From the NCBI GenBank assembly GCA_913043235.1, contig CAJWLO010000012.1:1-64000 (forward strand): DNA of 64,000 nt. Direction: 5' to 3'. Below are positions 50,250 through 60,612 of this stretch, one piece after another. The position numbers and the translations under genes were made by a program. Source of the DNA: an uncultured Fidelibacterota bacterium (lineage in GTDB: Bacteria; Fidelibacterota; Marinisomatia; Marinisomatales; UBA1611). The notes under the pieces were generated by a model. That model did no database searches. It was given only the letters and a program-made list of their open reading frames with translations, and was not told where the DNA came from. The first letter of the stretch is position 1; the number at the start of each line of letters is the position of its first letter.

Positions 50250-50819
50250 TTATTGGTCAACCTTATTTTTTCTCTTGAGCAGATTTTGAAATTGTTCTTC
50301 ATCATTTTTATTCCAGATAAATTGCTCAAAACCAAAAATATATACCAGACTAAACAAAATAGGTGTAAACCAAATACCATAAACTACCCACGAAGCAGAT
50401 ATCGGTAATGAACCAAACAGTACAAGTTCTAAATTATTTATATAATTCCAATAAGAATACAATACTCCAAAAAAAGTAAAAACGACTACAATACTACAGT
50501 ATAGCAACCATTTTTTGGGGTTTCTTGCAGGCGCCTTTGTTCGCATTCCATAAAAAATGATAGTGATTATAAATAAAAAAGCAAGAATCCCAAATAATGA
50601 TGCAAGAAAGAAAATAGGTCTGGACCGTTGTTTGCCTAGACCTCCAATCAACATAGAAGGATGAGTATCATGAATTATACCATGGCCTTCATATAGAATC
50701 GTGGTATTACCTAATTCATTAGTAATGTATCGATTTGGCTGTTCTTCAATAAATAGAAAGACACCAACAATCAGTAACAAAAATAATGAAAGGATTGATA
50801 GCAGTTTCTCTAAAGTCAT
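50250..50819 (-). CDS. Membrane protein, likely symporter-linked, 189 aa
   Basis: Hydrophobic stretches 'LLSILSLFLLLIVGVFLFI', 'PIFFLASLFGILAFLFIITI', 'WLLYCSIVVVFTFFGVLYSY' and 'WVVYGIWFTPILFSLVYIFG' predict four or five helices. A periplasmic loop carries 'YEGHGIIHDTHPSML'. It lies 5 nt before an SSS symporter in the same direction. SSS proteins sometimes work with a small partner, so an accessory role is inferred. No family is recognised. Confidence 0.65.
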   Translation of the reverse strand: MTLEKLLSILSLFLLLIVGVFLFIEEQPNRYITNELGNTTILYEGHGIIHDTHPSMLIGGLGKQRSRPIFFLASLFGILAFLFIITIIFYGMRTKAPARNPKKWLLYCSIVVVFTFFGVLYSYWNYINNLELVLFGSLPISASWVVYGIWFTPILFSLVYIFGFEQFIWNKNDEEQFQNLLKRKNKVDQ

Positions 50820-50837
50820 TATTCTAACGGTCTAAGA

Positions 50838-53300
50838 TTAATCTATAGTACCTGGTAGGTGTAGATCAACCTCACTGGGTAAATCGGCACCCATAAGATG
50901 CTTTAAAAAATAATTTTGTGTAATGCGCTGAAAGTATGGTTCAGCCGAAATGCCATGCGCAACATTGGGCATTATCAGCATATCAAACTGCTTATTTGCC
51001 TTGATAAGTGCATCAACAAGACGTGTTGTATTTGCAGGATGCACGTTATCATCCATATCACCGTGTGCTAACAATAATTTCCCCTTTAAGTTTTTTGCAT
51101 TATTTCCTGAAAAAACCTTTTCATAATCAACTTCATTTGGTTTTCCATGATAGGTTTCACCCCATAATCGGATATAAGAACGTTGATCGTGGTTGCCTGC
51201 ACTAGAAACGCCAACCTTATAAAAATCTGGAAAGTCTAGTAAGGCATGGCCGGTAGCAAAACCGCCACCCGATGATCCATAAATACCAACCCTTTCTAAA
51301 TCCAGCCAAGGTCGATTTTTGGCCAATGTTTTTAAACCATGTACGTGGTCTTCTAATGTACCAGATCTTTCCATATGACCATAAGAATAATCAAGAAAAT
51401 TCTTGGAGCGCAACGGTGTACCGCGACCATCAATCATGTAAACCACAAAACCTAACTGAGCGAGGGATTGGTTTAATCCCAGTGCATTACCTCCAAATAT
51501 TGAAAAACCACCTCCTAATGTTTTTGGAACGACCGCAACCTGAGGGCCCGGATAAATATATTCAATAATTGGATATTTTTTCTTGGGATCAAAATTAATT
51601 GGCTTTAACAAAACGCCATGTAGATCATATTGATTATCAGCAGACCTAACAGTAAAAGTTTCTGGCTTCTCGAAAGGAGGAAGCAATGAATAATCAACGC
51701 TTGCAAGTTCTACCACTTGTTCTCCATTTCGATTACGCAATTTCCAATTTCCTTCTTTATCAGGATAAGTGACCACGTCAACAAAATAATCACCTGATGA
51801 TGAAACAATAGGCGGTTTTAATAATGAGGGTGGCAAACCACTCATTGCTGCTAATTTGGGATTTAGATCTGGCCATAGATTATGGTCACCCTTTTCTTTT
51901 GTTAGCAATTCTATCTTTGATCCATCCAGGTGTGCACGATAAAGCTTTCGGAAATAAATATCTTCTCCTTTTTCACGACCTGAACCAGACACCCATATCT
52001 CTCTGGATTTCTCATCCACAAAAATGATATCCCTGACCAACCATTCTCCTGAAGTAATAGCATTTTTTAGTTCGCCAGTTTTTCCATCATATAGATAAAG
52101 ATGGCCCCACCCACTTCGTTCTGAATACCATATAATATCACCATTATCGAGGATGCGTACATTAGGAGGGTTAAAAATCTGTGCATTTGGGAGAACAACT
52201 CCATTACCTTTTTCCTCGATCAATGTTTGTGTTTTTCCGCTGTTGGGATTAACACGTATAAGTTTCATAAGCTGGTTATCCATTTGTGCATCAAGTAAAT
52301 AAATTTGTTTACCATCTTTACTCCACTTTATATAATCACGTATTAATGGCACAGATAATGTGGAAGGCAATGCAGAGTAATTCAGTTCTATTCTTGTATT
52401 TTGTTCAACATCATAAATAAATAGTTTCGCTAAAGAAGGTTTATCACCCACAAGATCATAGAGATAGGTATGCAGTTTTGGTCTGAAGGAACCATCTTCT
52501 GGAAGTGCTTGGACTAAAGCCAATTCCGATAAGTGACGTTCATCAAGCTGATAGCTGATAAATTTTTTGCCTTTTGGTGACCAAAGTGCCCCAACAGGAA
52601 GTTTTATACCATAGCGACGTTTTGTGATTTCTGAAGTACTTGATTCTGGTGATTTTCCATATGCCCAACTTCGCTGTCCATTGCTAGTGATGGCAATTTC
52701 TTCTCCAGTGGAATTTTCCTTTAACCAAAGATTATAATCGCGGCTAAAAAGTGTGTAATTACCATCGGGAGAAACATTGGAAGTGGGGTTGGTTGCTTCA
52801 GGTGTAGGAATAGTATCGCACTGAATAGCCACTAAGTCACAATCCAAATTCTTATTTCGAACATTTACCACGTAGTTGTTGTTATCAATCCGAGAAAGAT
52901 GATCAATAGGTAATGCATCGGCGCTTATTTCTTCTTTTAAGACCCCAGATATAGCTTTAGCCATTTGCTCATGATCAAACAATGTTGTTTTTTGACCCGT
53001 AGCACTATTTACTTTCAGATACTGTGTTTTGCTTGGCTCTTGAAACTTATAAAATAGTTCTTTACCATTATCTAACCATTGATAACTAATATCAGCGTTT
53101 AAAACTTCATTTGGTACGGTACCAATGGAAGATAAAAATTTATCTGAACGAGCAAAATCTTCATTAGTGATTTTTGGTGATATGTTAGCTTTTGGTAAAA
53201 TTGAAGCTTTTTGCTCTTTTACACTTATACATCCAGATGTAATTAAACCAACTATTAACAATAAACCGATGTTATTGTTTATTTTATTAAACATATCCAT
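50838..53300 (-). CDS. S9 family dipeptidyl peptidase (DPP IV-like) lipoprotein
   Basis: The N-terminal 'IGLLLIVGLITSGC' is a lipoprotein signal. A DPP4 N-terminal propeller covers residues about 60-560, and 'PEDGSFRPKLHTYLYDLVGD' is typical for that family. The hydrolase domain has 'GIYGSSGGGFATGHALLDFP' with the Ser, 'LLAHGDMDDNVHP' with Asp and 'MPNVAHGIS' with His. The nucleophile motif is GSSGGG rather than the usual GWSYGG. It cleaves Xaa-Pro dipeptides from N-termini. The gene starts a minus-strand block with the membrane protein, symporter and oxidase. Confidence 0.93.
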   Translation of the reverse strand: MDMFNKINNNIGLLLIVGLITSGCISVKEQKASILPKANISPKITNEDFARSDKFLSSIGTVPNEVLNADISYQWLDNGKELFYKFQEPSKTQYLKVNSATGQKTTLFDHEQMAKAISGVLKEEISADALPIDHLSRIDNNNYVVNVRNKNLDCDLVAIQCDTIPTPEATNPTSNVSPDGNYTLFSRDYNLWLKENSTGEEIAITSNGQRSWAYGKSPESSTSEITKRRYGIKLPVGALWSPKGKKFISYQLDERHLSELALVQALPEDGSFRPKLHTYLYDLVGDKPSLAKLFIYDVEQNTRIELNYSALPSTLSVPLIRDYIKWSKDGKQIYLLDAQMDNQLMKLIRVNPNSGKTQTLIEEKGNGVVLPNAQIFNPPNVRILDNGDIIWYSERSGWGHLYLYDGKTGELKNAITSGEWLVRDIIFVDEKSREIWVSGSGREKGEDIYFRKLYRAHLDGSKIELLTKEKGDHNLWPDLNPKLAAMSGLPPSLLKPPIVSSSGDYFVDVVTYPDKEGNWKLRNRNGEQVVELASVDYSLLPPFEKPETFTVRSADNQYDLHGVLLKPINFDPKKKYPIIEYIYPGPQVAVVPKTLGGGFSIFGGNALGLNQSLAQLGFVVYMIDGRGTPLRSKNFLDYSYGHMERSGTLEDHVHGLKTLAKNRPWLDLERVGIYGSSGGGFATGHALLDFPDFYKVGVSSAGNHDQRSYIRLWGETYHGKPNEVDYEKVFSGNNAKNLKGKLLLAHGDMDDNVHPANTTRLVDALIKANKQFDMLIMPNVAHGISAEPYFQRITQNYFLKHLMGADLPSEVDLHLPGTID

Positions 53301-53379
53301 GCGCTTTCTATTTTTTTGATTTAGTTTAATGAAAATTAATTTAGTCTATATTAATATAATTATTAAATTTTTATAATCT

Positions 53380-54519
53380 ATGAGTATTAACGTTTTAGAA
53401 AATCAAATGTTTAACCCGGAAAAGGCTAAACGTAAATCAAATGGCTTATTTCTCAATCCCGAAGAGATTTTCGAATTTCATAAGTCTATTGGAAATAATG
53501 AGACTCCACTAATTGAACTGCCTTCATTAGCAAAACAATTAGGCGTCGGTAACATTCTAATAAAAGATGACGGTGCTCGATTTGGGTTGAAAGCATTTAA
53601 AGCATTAGGTGCTTCATATGCAATGCATCGGATAATTGAAAAATATCCAGAAGTAAATACATTTTGTACGGCAACAGATGGGAATCATGGGCGTGCTGTA
53701 GCCTGGATGGCCAAAAAACTAAATAGGAATGCTTTGATTTATATGCCAAAGGGAACTACTCAAGAAAGAATTAATGCAATTAAAAGTGAAGGTTCGGAAG
53801 TGATTGTAATTGATAAAGGTTATGACCATGCAGTTAAAATTGCGAATGAACGGGTATTAGAAAGCAATAATCATGGCGATAATTTATGGTATTTGATCCA
53901 AGATACTGCTTGGGACGGATATGAAGAAATTCCCTTGGATATAATGAAAGGATATTGGACTCAGATGCATGAAATATCAAATCAATTGAATAATACAAAA
54001 ATTGATTTAATGTTTCTTCAAACTGGAGTTGGCAGTTGGGCAGCTTCAGTTATAAGCTACGCAATGAGTCAATGGAAAAATCCACCTCTATTTGTTTCAG
54101 TAGAACCCCTATCAGCTAATTGTGTATTTGAATCAATTAAATCACAAAAAAGAATAACTGTTAATAATAATGAAACAACTATTATGGCCGGTCTTGATGC
54201 TGGGACAGTTTCAACTTTAGCATGGGATTTATTAAAGAATAGTTTGATAGGAGCAATCTCAATGCCTGATAGTCTAGCAGAAAAAGCGATGAGATTATTA
54301 GCCTATCCTTTAAATAAGGATTTGCACATAAAAGCAGGGGAATCTGGAGCAGGTGGATTAGGTGCATTATTAGCTTTATCGAAAGAAAAAAAATATACTG
54401 AATTCAAAAACAAAATTTCATTAAATGAAAATTCTACAATACTAATTATTAATACTGAAAGTGATACGGATTCAAAGAATTACAATAAGATAATTAATAA
54501 AGGTAGATTAAAATTTTAA
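53380..54519 (+). CDS. PLP-dependent lyase, diaminopropionate ammonia-lyase-like
   Basis: The fold-type II PLP enzyme has the Schiff-base Lys in 'ARFGLKAFKALGASYA' and 'TATDGNHGRAVAWMAKKLNR' as the substrate and phosphate-binding segment. 'GAGGLGALLAL' near the end is a second phosphate contact. This is the 2,3-diaminopropionate ammonia-lyase/threonine-dehydratase-like pattern. It produces pyruvate or a 2-oxoacid plus ammonia from a D- or L-amino acid. No SD: TATAAT ends 3 nt before the ATG, so a start at the later Met (53407) is possible. Confidence 0.85.
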   Translation: MSINVLENQMFNPEKAKRKSNGLFLNPEEIFEFHKSIGNNETPLIELPSLAKQLGVGNILIKDDGARFGLKAFKALGASYAMHRIIEKYPEVNTFCTATDGNHGRAVAWMAKKLNRNALIYMPKGTTQERINAIKSEGSEVIVIDKGYDHAVKIANERVLESNNHGDNLWYLIQDTAWDGYEEIPLDIMKGYWTQMHEISNQLNNTKIDLMFLQTGVGSWAASVISYAMSQWKNPPLFVSVEPLSANCVFESIKSQKRITVNNNETTIMAGLDAGTVSTLAWDLLKNSLIGAISMPDSLAEKAMRLLAYPLNKDLHIKAGESGAGGLGALLALSKEKKYTEFKNKISLNENSTILIINTESDTDSKNYNKIINKGRLKF

Positions 54520-54542
54520 ATGCAGAAAAAAATAATTAATTC

Positions 54543-54567
54543 GTAAATACTATTTACTGTTTTTTTA
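54543..54567 (+). terminator. Weak intrinsic terminator
   Basis: GTAAAT-ACT-ATTTAC is followed by TGTTTTTTT. It serves the 53380 gene and overlaps the 3' end of the convergent D-aminoacylase. Confidence 0.55.
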
Positions 54568-56188
54568 AAAATATTCCGGGTTTCTTTCCCGTAATCTCCT
54601 CTTCAAATAAAACCAACTGGCCATTTACTAATACATGAATTACACCCTCAGAAAAATAATTTGGCTCTACAAAAGTGGATTTATCAATAATTGTTTCAGG
54701 ATTAAATACTGCGATATCCGCTGGTAAACCATTTGCAATCCGCCCTCTTGCTTCTAACCCGATAAAATCAGCTGGGAATGAAGTCATTTTACGGATTGCC
54801 TCTTCAAGACTTAAGATTTGTAATTCACGTACATAGTGCCCTAAAACCCTTGGGAAAGTTCCAGTAGAACGAGGATGGCCACCTTTATCTCCAGGCAAGG
54901 AATAGGCACCATCACTAGCCACCATATTCCAAGGCTGTACTAATAAATCTTGAACTTCTTTTTCTTTAATTGCGCCTAGAGTAATATATATTGGATTATC
55001 TGCTTTAAGTAGCAATTCACTGATTGCATCAAAAGGTTTTTGATTTTTTTGTTCTGCCAATTGGGAAAGATAGATACCTATTAATTCAGGGAAATCCTGG
55101 CTATGAGTAATTCGCATACTTGTATAGCCTGTTGCCTTAAGCCAAGCAAAACTGCCTTCTTCCCCATTTTCGCTAACGATTCTAATCTGTTCCCTGTCTT
55201 CTTTATTCTTAAGTAAATTTTTCAGTATAGAAATAGATCGTTCCTCAAATGCATTGTCATCTACTTCTGGAAAATCTGTTGGTACAATATTTTTTGGGAT
55301 AATGAAAATTCTCGCCAATCTAGCAGTTGCTGCACCATCATAAGGATATTGGTCAGAAACAATATTTAGACCTGCGTCTCTTGCGGAATCTACAAGTGCT
55401 ATTACTTCTTTAATTTTTCCAGCGTTATGCAAACCGACAGACTTTAAATGACCAATCTTTCCACCAATCCCTGCCGCATTCGATACTTCAATTACTTCTC
55501 TATCAGATCCTATCAAATCATGAACTGGATTTCTCACATGAGAGTCATAAATACCACCATATGGTTCTACTTCTTTAGCTAAAGCGATCACCTCCGCTTT
55601 ACTGGCGTAATTACCAGGGTTATACATCAGACCAGTTGAAAATCCAACTGCACCCATCTTCATTCCTTCTTGAACCATCTTACGCATTTCATCTAATTCT
55701 TTTTCTGTCGAATATCGTTTATAATCATCTTTCATTACGTCTCTACGAATTGCGTTATGTCCCACATAAGTTGCAACATTTGTTCCAGCACCATTATCAT
55801 TCATGGCTCCTATTAATTTTTGTATTCCATTTGGGCCAAGAGAGCCATCCGGTCCTCCGAGAATTGTCGTAACACCTTGGCGAATAAAAGCTTCATTCAA
55901 ATTACTTTCAGAGTTTATCAACGCACGTTCTGTATGATTGTGAACATCAACAAACCCAGGTGCAATGACTAAGTTTTCTACATTAATTATTTGATTGGAT
56001 TTAGCTGTTGTATTCTTTGGAAGTAAATACATTTTCCCATCTAATACTCCGATGGAACCATCCATACCAGATTTTCCGGTGCCATCAATTATGGTACCAT
56101 TAAATAAAATAATGTCATATGGTCTTTGGTTTACGCAAGCGAATAAAACTAAAAATGAAATGATTAATAGTATAAAAATTCTTTTCAT
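54554..56188 (-). CDS. N-acyl-D-amino-acid deacylase (D-aminoacylase)
   Basis: The lipoprotein-like signal is 'IFILLIISFLVLFAC'. The amidohydrolase has 'GTIIDGTGKSGMDGSIGVLD' and 'APGFVDVHNHTERALIN' (HxH) at the N-terminus, then 'GHNAIRRDVM', 'DSHVRN' and 'GKIGHLKSVG' as metal ligands, and 'VASDGAYSLPGDKGGHPRST' with the catalytic Asp. 544 aa, normal length. It hydrolyses N-acyl-D-amino acids or related dipeptides. It is an exported lipoprotein, so it acts outside the cytoplasm. Confidence 0.92.
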   Translation of the reverse strand: MKRIFILLIISFLVLFACVNQRPYDIILFNGTIIDGTGKSGMDGSIGVLDGKMYLLPKNTTAKSNQIINVENLVIAPGFVDVHNHTERALINSESNLNEAFIRQGVTTILGGPDGSLGPNGIQKLIGAMNDNGAGTNVATYVGHNAIRRDVMKDDYKRYSTEKELDEMRKMVQEGMKMGAVGFSTGLMYNPGNYASKAEVIALAKEVEPYGGIYDSHVRNPVHDLIGSDREVIEVSNAAGIGGKIGHLKSVGLHNAGKIKEVIALVDSARDAGLNIVSDQYPYDGAATARLARIFIIPKNIVPTDFPEVDDNAFEERSISILKNLLKNKEDREQIRIVSENGEEGSFAWLKATGYTSMRITHSQDFPELIGIYLSQLAEQKNQKPFDAISELLLKADNPIYITLGAIKEKEVQDLLVQPWNMVASDGAYSLPGDKGGHPRSTGTFPRVLGHYVRELQILSLEEAIRKMTSFPADFIGLEARGRIANGLPADIAVFNPETIIDKSTFVEPNYFSEGVIHVLVNGQLVLFEEEITGKKPGIFLKKQ

Positions 56189-56260
56189 GTTAATCCTCTA
56201 TTGGTATAATGTGTAAGAGTATACAAAATTAATGAATTAATGGCTGGTAAAATTTAAACT

Positions 56261-57787
56261 TTATTGATTTTTGACTGTTTTCAAGAGTTTCCCAAATTCG
56301 TAAGTAAGTTTTTTATCGGGATATATTTTTGATACAAGGTATCCTGTAAGTAGTCCTAATATAAAAGACGGTAGCAATTCTGCTGTTTTATCAAAAAAAA
56401 TTCCTATTGTATCTAAATTAGGAACTAAAAATTTAAATATTGGAATGCTCAAAAAACCAACAATCATAGAAGCGATCGCACCTTTTTCGGTAAAATTTTT
56501 CCAAAATAAAGATAATATTATAGTTGGACAAAAACTTGCGGCTATACCATGGAAACCAAATATTACAAACCAGAAAATTGTACGTTCAGGTGTTGAAATA
56601 GCCACAATCATAGCAACTACTAATGCTAAAAGTGATATGCTAAATGTTACAATACGTGAAAGTTTTGTCAATTCATTAATACTAATCTCTGGGTGTATTA
56701 TTTTTTGATAAATATCCCTAACAATGGCACTTGATGCTACTACCAGCAATGAATCTACAGTTGACATTATTGCTGCTAAAACAACAGCCATGTAAATTCC
56801 TACGAAAAGTAATGGAAGAGTATGTTGGACTAACATTATTAAGGAATTTTGACCATTATTACCAAGCATACTTACCACATCAACACCTGTATCGGTAAAA
56901 AAGTATCTTGCCAAAATCCCAATAAATACAGCTGAAGTATCAGTTATAAGTGTAAAAATAATTGCAACCCATCGACCTTTTTTAATTTCCTGACTATTTT
57001 TTATTGACATAAATCTTACAAATACTTGAGGAGAACCAAGAAAGCCAAGTCCTATAAAAGCATATCCAATAATAGTTGCAATATTTATGCTGTTTAAACC
57101 ACCAGAGCCCCAGACTGAAACCAATGCAGGATCAATAATTTCTAATGTGTTCCACAAAGGCTGACTGCTATTTAGAAAAAATAATGCAATTATTGGTAAT
57201 GAGACTAGCCCAAGAAACATTAGAATTCCCTGTAGCAGATCTGACCAAGCCACGGCTATAAATCCTCCAAATATGGTGTATAATAAAACAATTGAAAAAC
57301 CTACAAGTGCTCCAGTAAAATAATTCCAACCCATGAAAGCTTCAAAAGCGGAACCTGTCGCATCGATTTGGGCACTAACATAAATAATAATAAAAATGGA
57401 AAGAATTAATGAAGCCAATCCTCTCAAAATATGTGTTTTTGATTTAAATCGACTAACAAGATAATCCGGCACGGTGATGGAGCCAAAATGATCACTAAAC
57501 TTCTTAAAACGATCAGCCATAAAAAACCATGCGATACCAACACCAAGAACTTCACCTAAAACGACCCATAAAGCACTTATACCAACGACAGCGCCCAATC
57601 CTGTAAGACCCAGCAATAGCCAAGCAGATTCACCCGTCGCACGCGTGGAGAATGCTACAACCCAGTAACCTAGTCGCTTCCCCCCAACATAATAATCTTT
57701 AATATTTTTTACTTTACGTGAAGACCAAAGGCCAATATAAAAAAGAAGTCCAAAATAAAGAATTAGGACACAAAGTTTTAGAAGCAC
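56261..57787 (-). CDS. Sodium:solute symporter (SSS family, PutP-like)
   Basis: The 508-aa protein has about 13 membrane segments. It opens 'LYFGLLFYIGLWSSRKVKNI', with the SSS motif 'DYYVGGKRLGYWVVAFSTRA' and 'ATGESAWLLLGLTGLGAVVG' after it, and the second signature around 'VVLAAIMSTVDSLLVVASSA'. It takes up an amino acid or peptide-like solute with Na+. It starts the transport part of the block with the aminotransferase and dehydrogenase. Confidence 0.92.
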   Translation of the reverse strand: MLLKLCVLILYFGLLFYIGLWSSRKVKNIKDYYVGGKRLGYWVVAFSTRATGESAWLLLGLTGLGAVVGISALWVVLGEVLGVGIAWFFMADRFKKFSDHFGSITVPDYLVSRFKSKTHILRGLASLILSIFIIIYVSAQIDATGSAFEAFMGWNYFTGALVGFSIVLLYTIFGGFIAVAWSDLLQGILMFLGLVSLPIIALFFLNSSQPLWNTLEIIDPALVSVWGSGGLNSINIATIIGYAFIGLGFLGSPQVFVRFMSIKNSQEIKKGRWVAIIFTLITDTSAVFIGILARYFFTDTGVDVVSMLGNNGQNSLIMLVQHTLPLLFVGIYMAVVLAAIMSTVDSLLVVASSAIVRDIYQKIIHPEISINELTKLSRIVTFSISLLALVVAMIVAISTPERTIFWFVIFGFHGIAASFCPTIILSLFWKNFTEKGAIASMIVGFLSIPIFKFLVPNLDTIGIFFDKTAELLPSFILGLLTGYLVSKIYPDKKLTYEFGKLLKTVKNQ

Positions 57788-57799
57788 TACTATATAATC

Positions 57800-59134
57800 C
57801 TATTCACAGACAACGTCAGCAATAGAAATGGCTTTAGAGATAATTTCAAGCCCCTCATCAATTTGATTTTTGGTTGTAATTAAAGGCGGTGCAATAAAAA
57901 TGTAATTCCACTTAGTAAAAGTAAACATTCCTAATTCGCTGATTTTAGCAGACACATCATTCATAATACCCAATTCATTTCCTTTAGCATCATAAGGAAC
58001 GAATGATTCTTTAGTCTCTCGATTTTTTACCAATTCGATTACACCAAGCATTCCAGTATTGCGCCAATCTCCAATTGACACATGATCCTGCAGTAACTGT
58101 TTCATGCATTTGTCAGTGTATTTACCAATAGCTATGGCATTTTCAATTAAATTTTCATTCTCATAAATATCAATCACAGCTAAAGCGGCTGCACAACTTA
58201 CAGAATGGGCTGAATATGTTAGGCCGAGTGGAAGAGACTTCTCATTAAAATGGTCGGCTATTTCATCAGAAACACAGACGCCCCCTAAAGGTAAATAACC
58301 AGAGGTTAAACCTTTTGCTAGTGTAATAATATCTGGTTTGATATTATGATGCTCAAACCCAAACCATTTACCTGTTCTCCCAAATCCACTTAAAACTTCA
58401 TCTATAATAAAAATAATTCCATATTTTTTACAAAGGTCACTGACTTTATTTAGGTACAACGGAGGATATTTAATACAACCGCTTGAACCAGACTCTCCCT
58501 CCATCATTATTGCCGCAATATTATCGGGACCTTCATATTGGATCACCATATCAAGATTATTTATAGCCCTTTCACCACATTCTTCCATAGAACTTGAAGA
58601 CCATGGACATCTGTAAAAATATGGATTTTCAACTTTTATAAAATTAGGAGCCTGTTGACTATCAATGGCAAATCTCCGAGTATCACCGCCAGCAGATGCA
58701 GTTGCATAGGTCGCACCATGATATGAACGATATTGAGTTATTATTTTATGTTTACCAGAGACTATGCGTGCTAATTTAATTGCATTCTCGTTAGATTCAG
58801 CGCCGCCAAGAGTAAAAAATGTCTTATTTATATTATCCGGGGTTATTTGTGCCAGACGTTTTCCTAGTTTTCCTCGTATATCTGTTGAAAAACTTGGATT
58901 AGCATAGCTGATTTTTTCCATTTGGGAAACTACAGAATTGGTAATTTCACTGCGTCCATGACCTATATTCACATTAAAAAGTTGTGACGAGAAATCAATG
59001 TATCTCTTACCATCTTTTGAATATAAATAAATGCCTTCAGCATGATCTAAATGTATTGGTTTAAGACCTTTCTGCTTCAACCAGGGGAAAAGAGTATAAT
59101 TTAAATTATCGTTTAAATAAGTTTGATTTAGCAT
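57800..59134 (-). CDS. Class III aminotransferase (beta-alanine/omega-amino acid:pyruvate type)
   Basis: I use ATG 59134; the track start overlaps the upstream gene. The PLP enzyme has 'GLKPIHLDHAEGIYLYSKDG', 'FFTLGGAESNENAIKLAR' (phosphate cup), 'IIFIIDEVLSGFGRTGKWFG' (Asp) and the Schiff-base Lys in 'DIITLAKGLTSGYLPLGG'. It is an omega-amino-acid aminotransferase. With the malonate-semialdehyde dehydrogenase beside it, beta-alanine is the favoured donor; taurine or GABA remain possible. Confidence 0.9.
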   Translation of the reverse strand: MLNQTYLNDNLNYTLFPWLKQKGLKPIHLDHAEGIYLYSKDGKRYIDFSSQLFNVNIGHGRSEITNSVVSQMEKISYANPSFSTDIRGKLGKRLAQITPDNINKTFFTLGGAESNENAIKLARIVSGKHKIITQYRSYHGATYATASAGGDTRRFAIDSQQAPNFIKVENPYFYRCPWSSSSMEECGERAINNLDMVIQYEGPDNIAAIMMEGESGSSGCIKYPPLYLNKVSDLCKKYGIIFIIDEVLSGFGRTGKWFGFEHHNIKPDIITLAKGLTSGYLPLGGVCVSDEIADHFNEKSLPLGLTYSAHSVSCAAALAVIDIYENENLIENAIAIGKYTDKCMKQLLQDHVSIGDWRNTGMLGVIELVKNRETKESFVPYDAKGNELGIMNDVSAKISELGMFTFTKWNYIFIAPPLITTKNQIDEGLEIISKAISIADVVCE

Positions 59135-59157
59135 AAGTAAATAACACCTAATTGTTT

Positions 59158-60612
59158 TTAGGTCATCCAATCTTTTTTTGCTTCAGGATTCCATTTTGTG
59201 GTGCGTTTTTTTAGTTTCGTCCAAAAATAAATTGAACTTTTTCCAGTAATATCTCCAGCACCAAATCGAGAATCATTCCAACCACCAAAAGAAAAAGGTT
59301 CTTTCGGTACAGGAACTCCAATATTTACACCTACCATTCCGGCGCTTACACGTTTCGTAACATAATCAGATAGGTTACCGTTTTGGGTATAGACACTCGA
59401 TGCATTTCCATAGTTTGAACTATTTTCAATGGCTATAGCCTCATCAATATCATTTGTTCGGATAATTACCAAAACTGGTCCAAATACTTCTTCTTTAGCA
59501 ATTGCCATATCAGGTTTTGCATAATCAATAACAGTTGGGCCAACGTAGTATCCATCTTCTTTGCCTTCTACGATTACACCACGGCCATCAACTAAAACTT
59601 TAGCACCCGCTTTTTCTGCATCACTAATATATTTTTCGATTCTACTTTTTGATTCTTTTGAAATTACTGCACCTAGATTTTTCCCGGGAATCACTGTTAA
59701 TGCTTTCTCGCAAATTTTTTCAATAATTGATTGTGTATCACCAACTGCAACCATCGCTGAAGCTGCCATACATCTTTGACCAGCACATCCTGACATTGAA
59801 TTTATAATATCATTAGCAGCCATATCTTTATGAGCATCAGGCAATAAAATTAAATGATTCTTGGCACCGCCCAATGATATACATCTTTTTAAGGATGCAG
59901 TTGCGCTTCTATATACAATTTTTGCTACTTTAGTTGAACCAACAAAAGTGAGTGCCTTAATACTCTTATGATTACACATGGCTTCAACAATATTCTTATC
60001 ACCATTTATTATATTAAATACTCCATTTGGCAATCCCGCCTCTGTTAATAATTTTGCAATTAGGGTTGCACCTAAAGGTGTTTTTTCAGAAGGTTTTAAG
60101 ATCATTGTATTGCCTAATACAATTGAATTAAGAATGGTCCAAAGAGGAACCATAATGGGAAAATTAAATGGTGTAATTGATCCAACTACTCCAAGAGGAT
60201 AGTGCGAAGATCGACATTCTACACCCTTACTGACTACTTGAATTTCATCGTTGATGATTTGTGGCATGGAAGAAGCAAATTCTGCAAGTTCAATACCGTT
60301 CATTACTTCAGCTCTTGCTTCCACTATCGTTTTACCATTTTCCTCTCTAATAGCTACAGCCAAATCATCAATATTTTTTTGTAATAAATCTCGAAATTTA
60401 TAAAAAATTTTAGCCCGATCTTTTAATACAATCTGAGACCATGATTTAAATGCATTTTGCGCAGAGGAAACAATTTTATCTAATTCATCAGCGTTCGATA
60501 AATTAACCTCTGAAATTTTTTTACCATTGATAGGGCTCCAAACATCAAGTTTGTTACTGGAGGAATCGGAAAACTTTCCATCGACAAAATTGTTTACAGA
60601 AGAGATATTCAA
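59158..60612 (-). CDS. mmsA: Methylmalonate/malonate-semialdehyde dehydrogenase (CoA-acylating)
   Basis: The ALDH has the CoA-acylating MMSDH signature 'GCAGQRCMAASAMVAVGD' with the catalytic Cys, and the Asn in 'TPFNFPIMVPLWT'. It is 484 aa. It converts malonate semialdehyde to acetyl-CoA + CO2 or methylmalonate semialdehyde to propionyl-CoA. The only in-frame start is a TTG at 60612, with no SD. It sits 23 nt upstream of the aminotransferase on the same strand, giving the two-step route beta-alanine to acetyl-CoA. Confidence 0.92.
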   Translation of the reverse strand: MNISSVNNFVDGKFSDSSSNKLDVWSPINGKKISEVNLSNADELDKIVSSAQNAFKSWSQIVLKDRAKIFYKFRDLLQKNIDDLAVAIREENGKTIVEARAEVMNGIELAEFASSMPQIINDEIQVVSKGVECRSSHYPLGVVGSITPFNFPIMVPLWTILNSIVLGNTMILKPSEKTPLGATLIAKLLTEAGLPNGVFNIINGDKNIVEAMCNHKSIKALTFVGSTKVAKIVYRSATASLKRCISLGGAKNHLILLPDAHKDMAANDIINSMSGCAGQRCMAASAMVAVGDTQSIIEKICEKALTVIPGKNLGAVISKESKSRIEKYISDAEKAGAKVLVDGRGVIVEGKEDGYYVGPTVIDYAKPDMAIAKEEVFGPVLVIIRTNDIDEAIAIENSSNYGNASSVYTQNGNLSDYVTKRVSAGMVGVNIGVPVPKEPFSFGGWNDSRFGAGDITGKSSIYFWTKLKKRTTKWNPEAKKDWMT

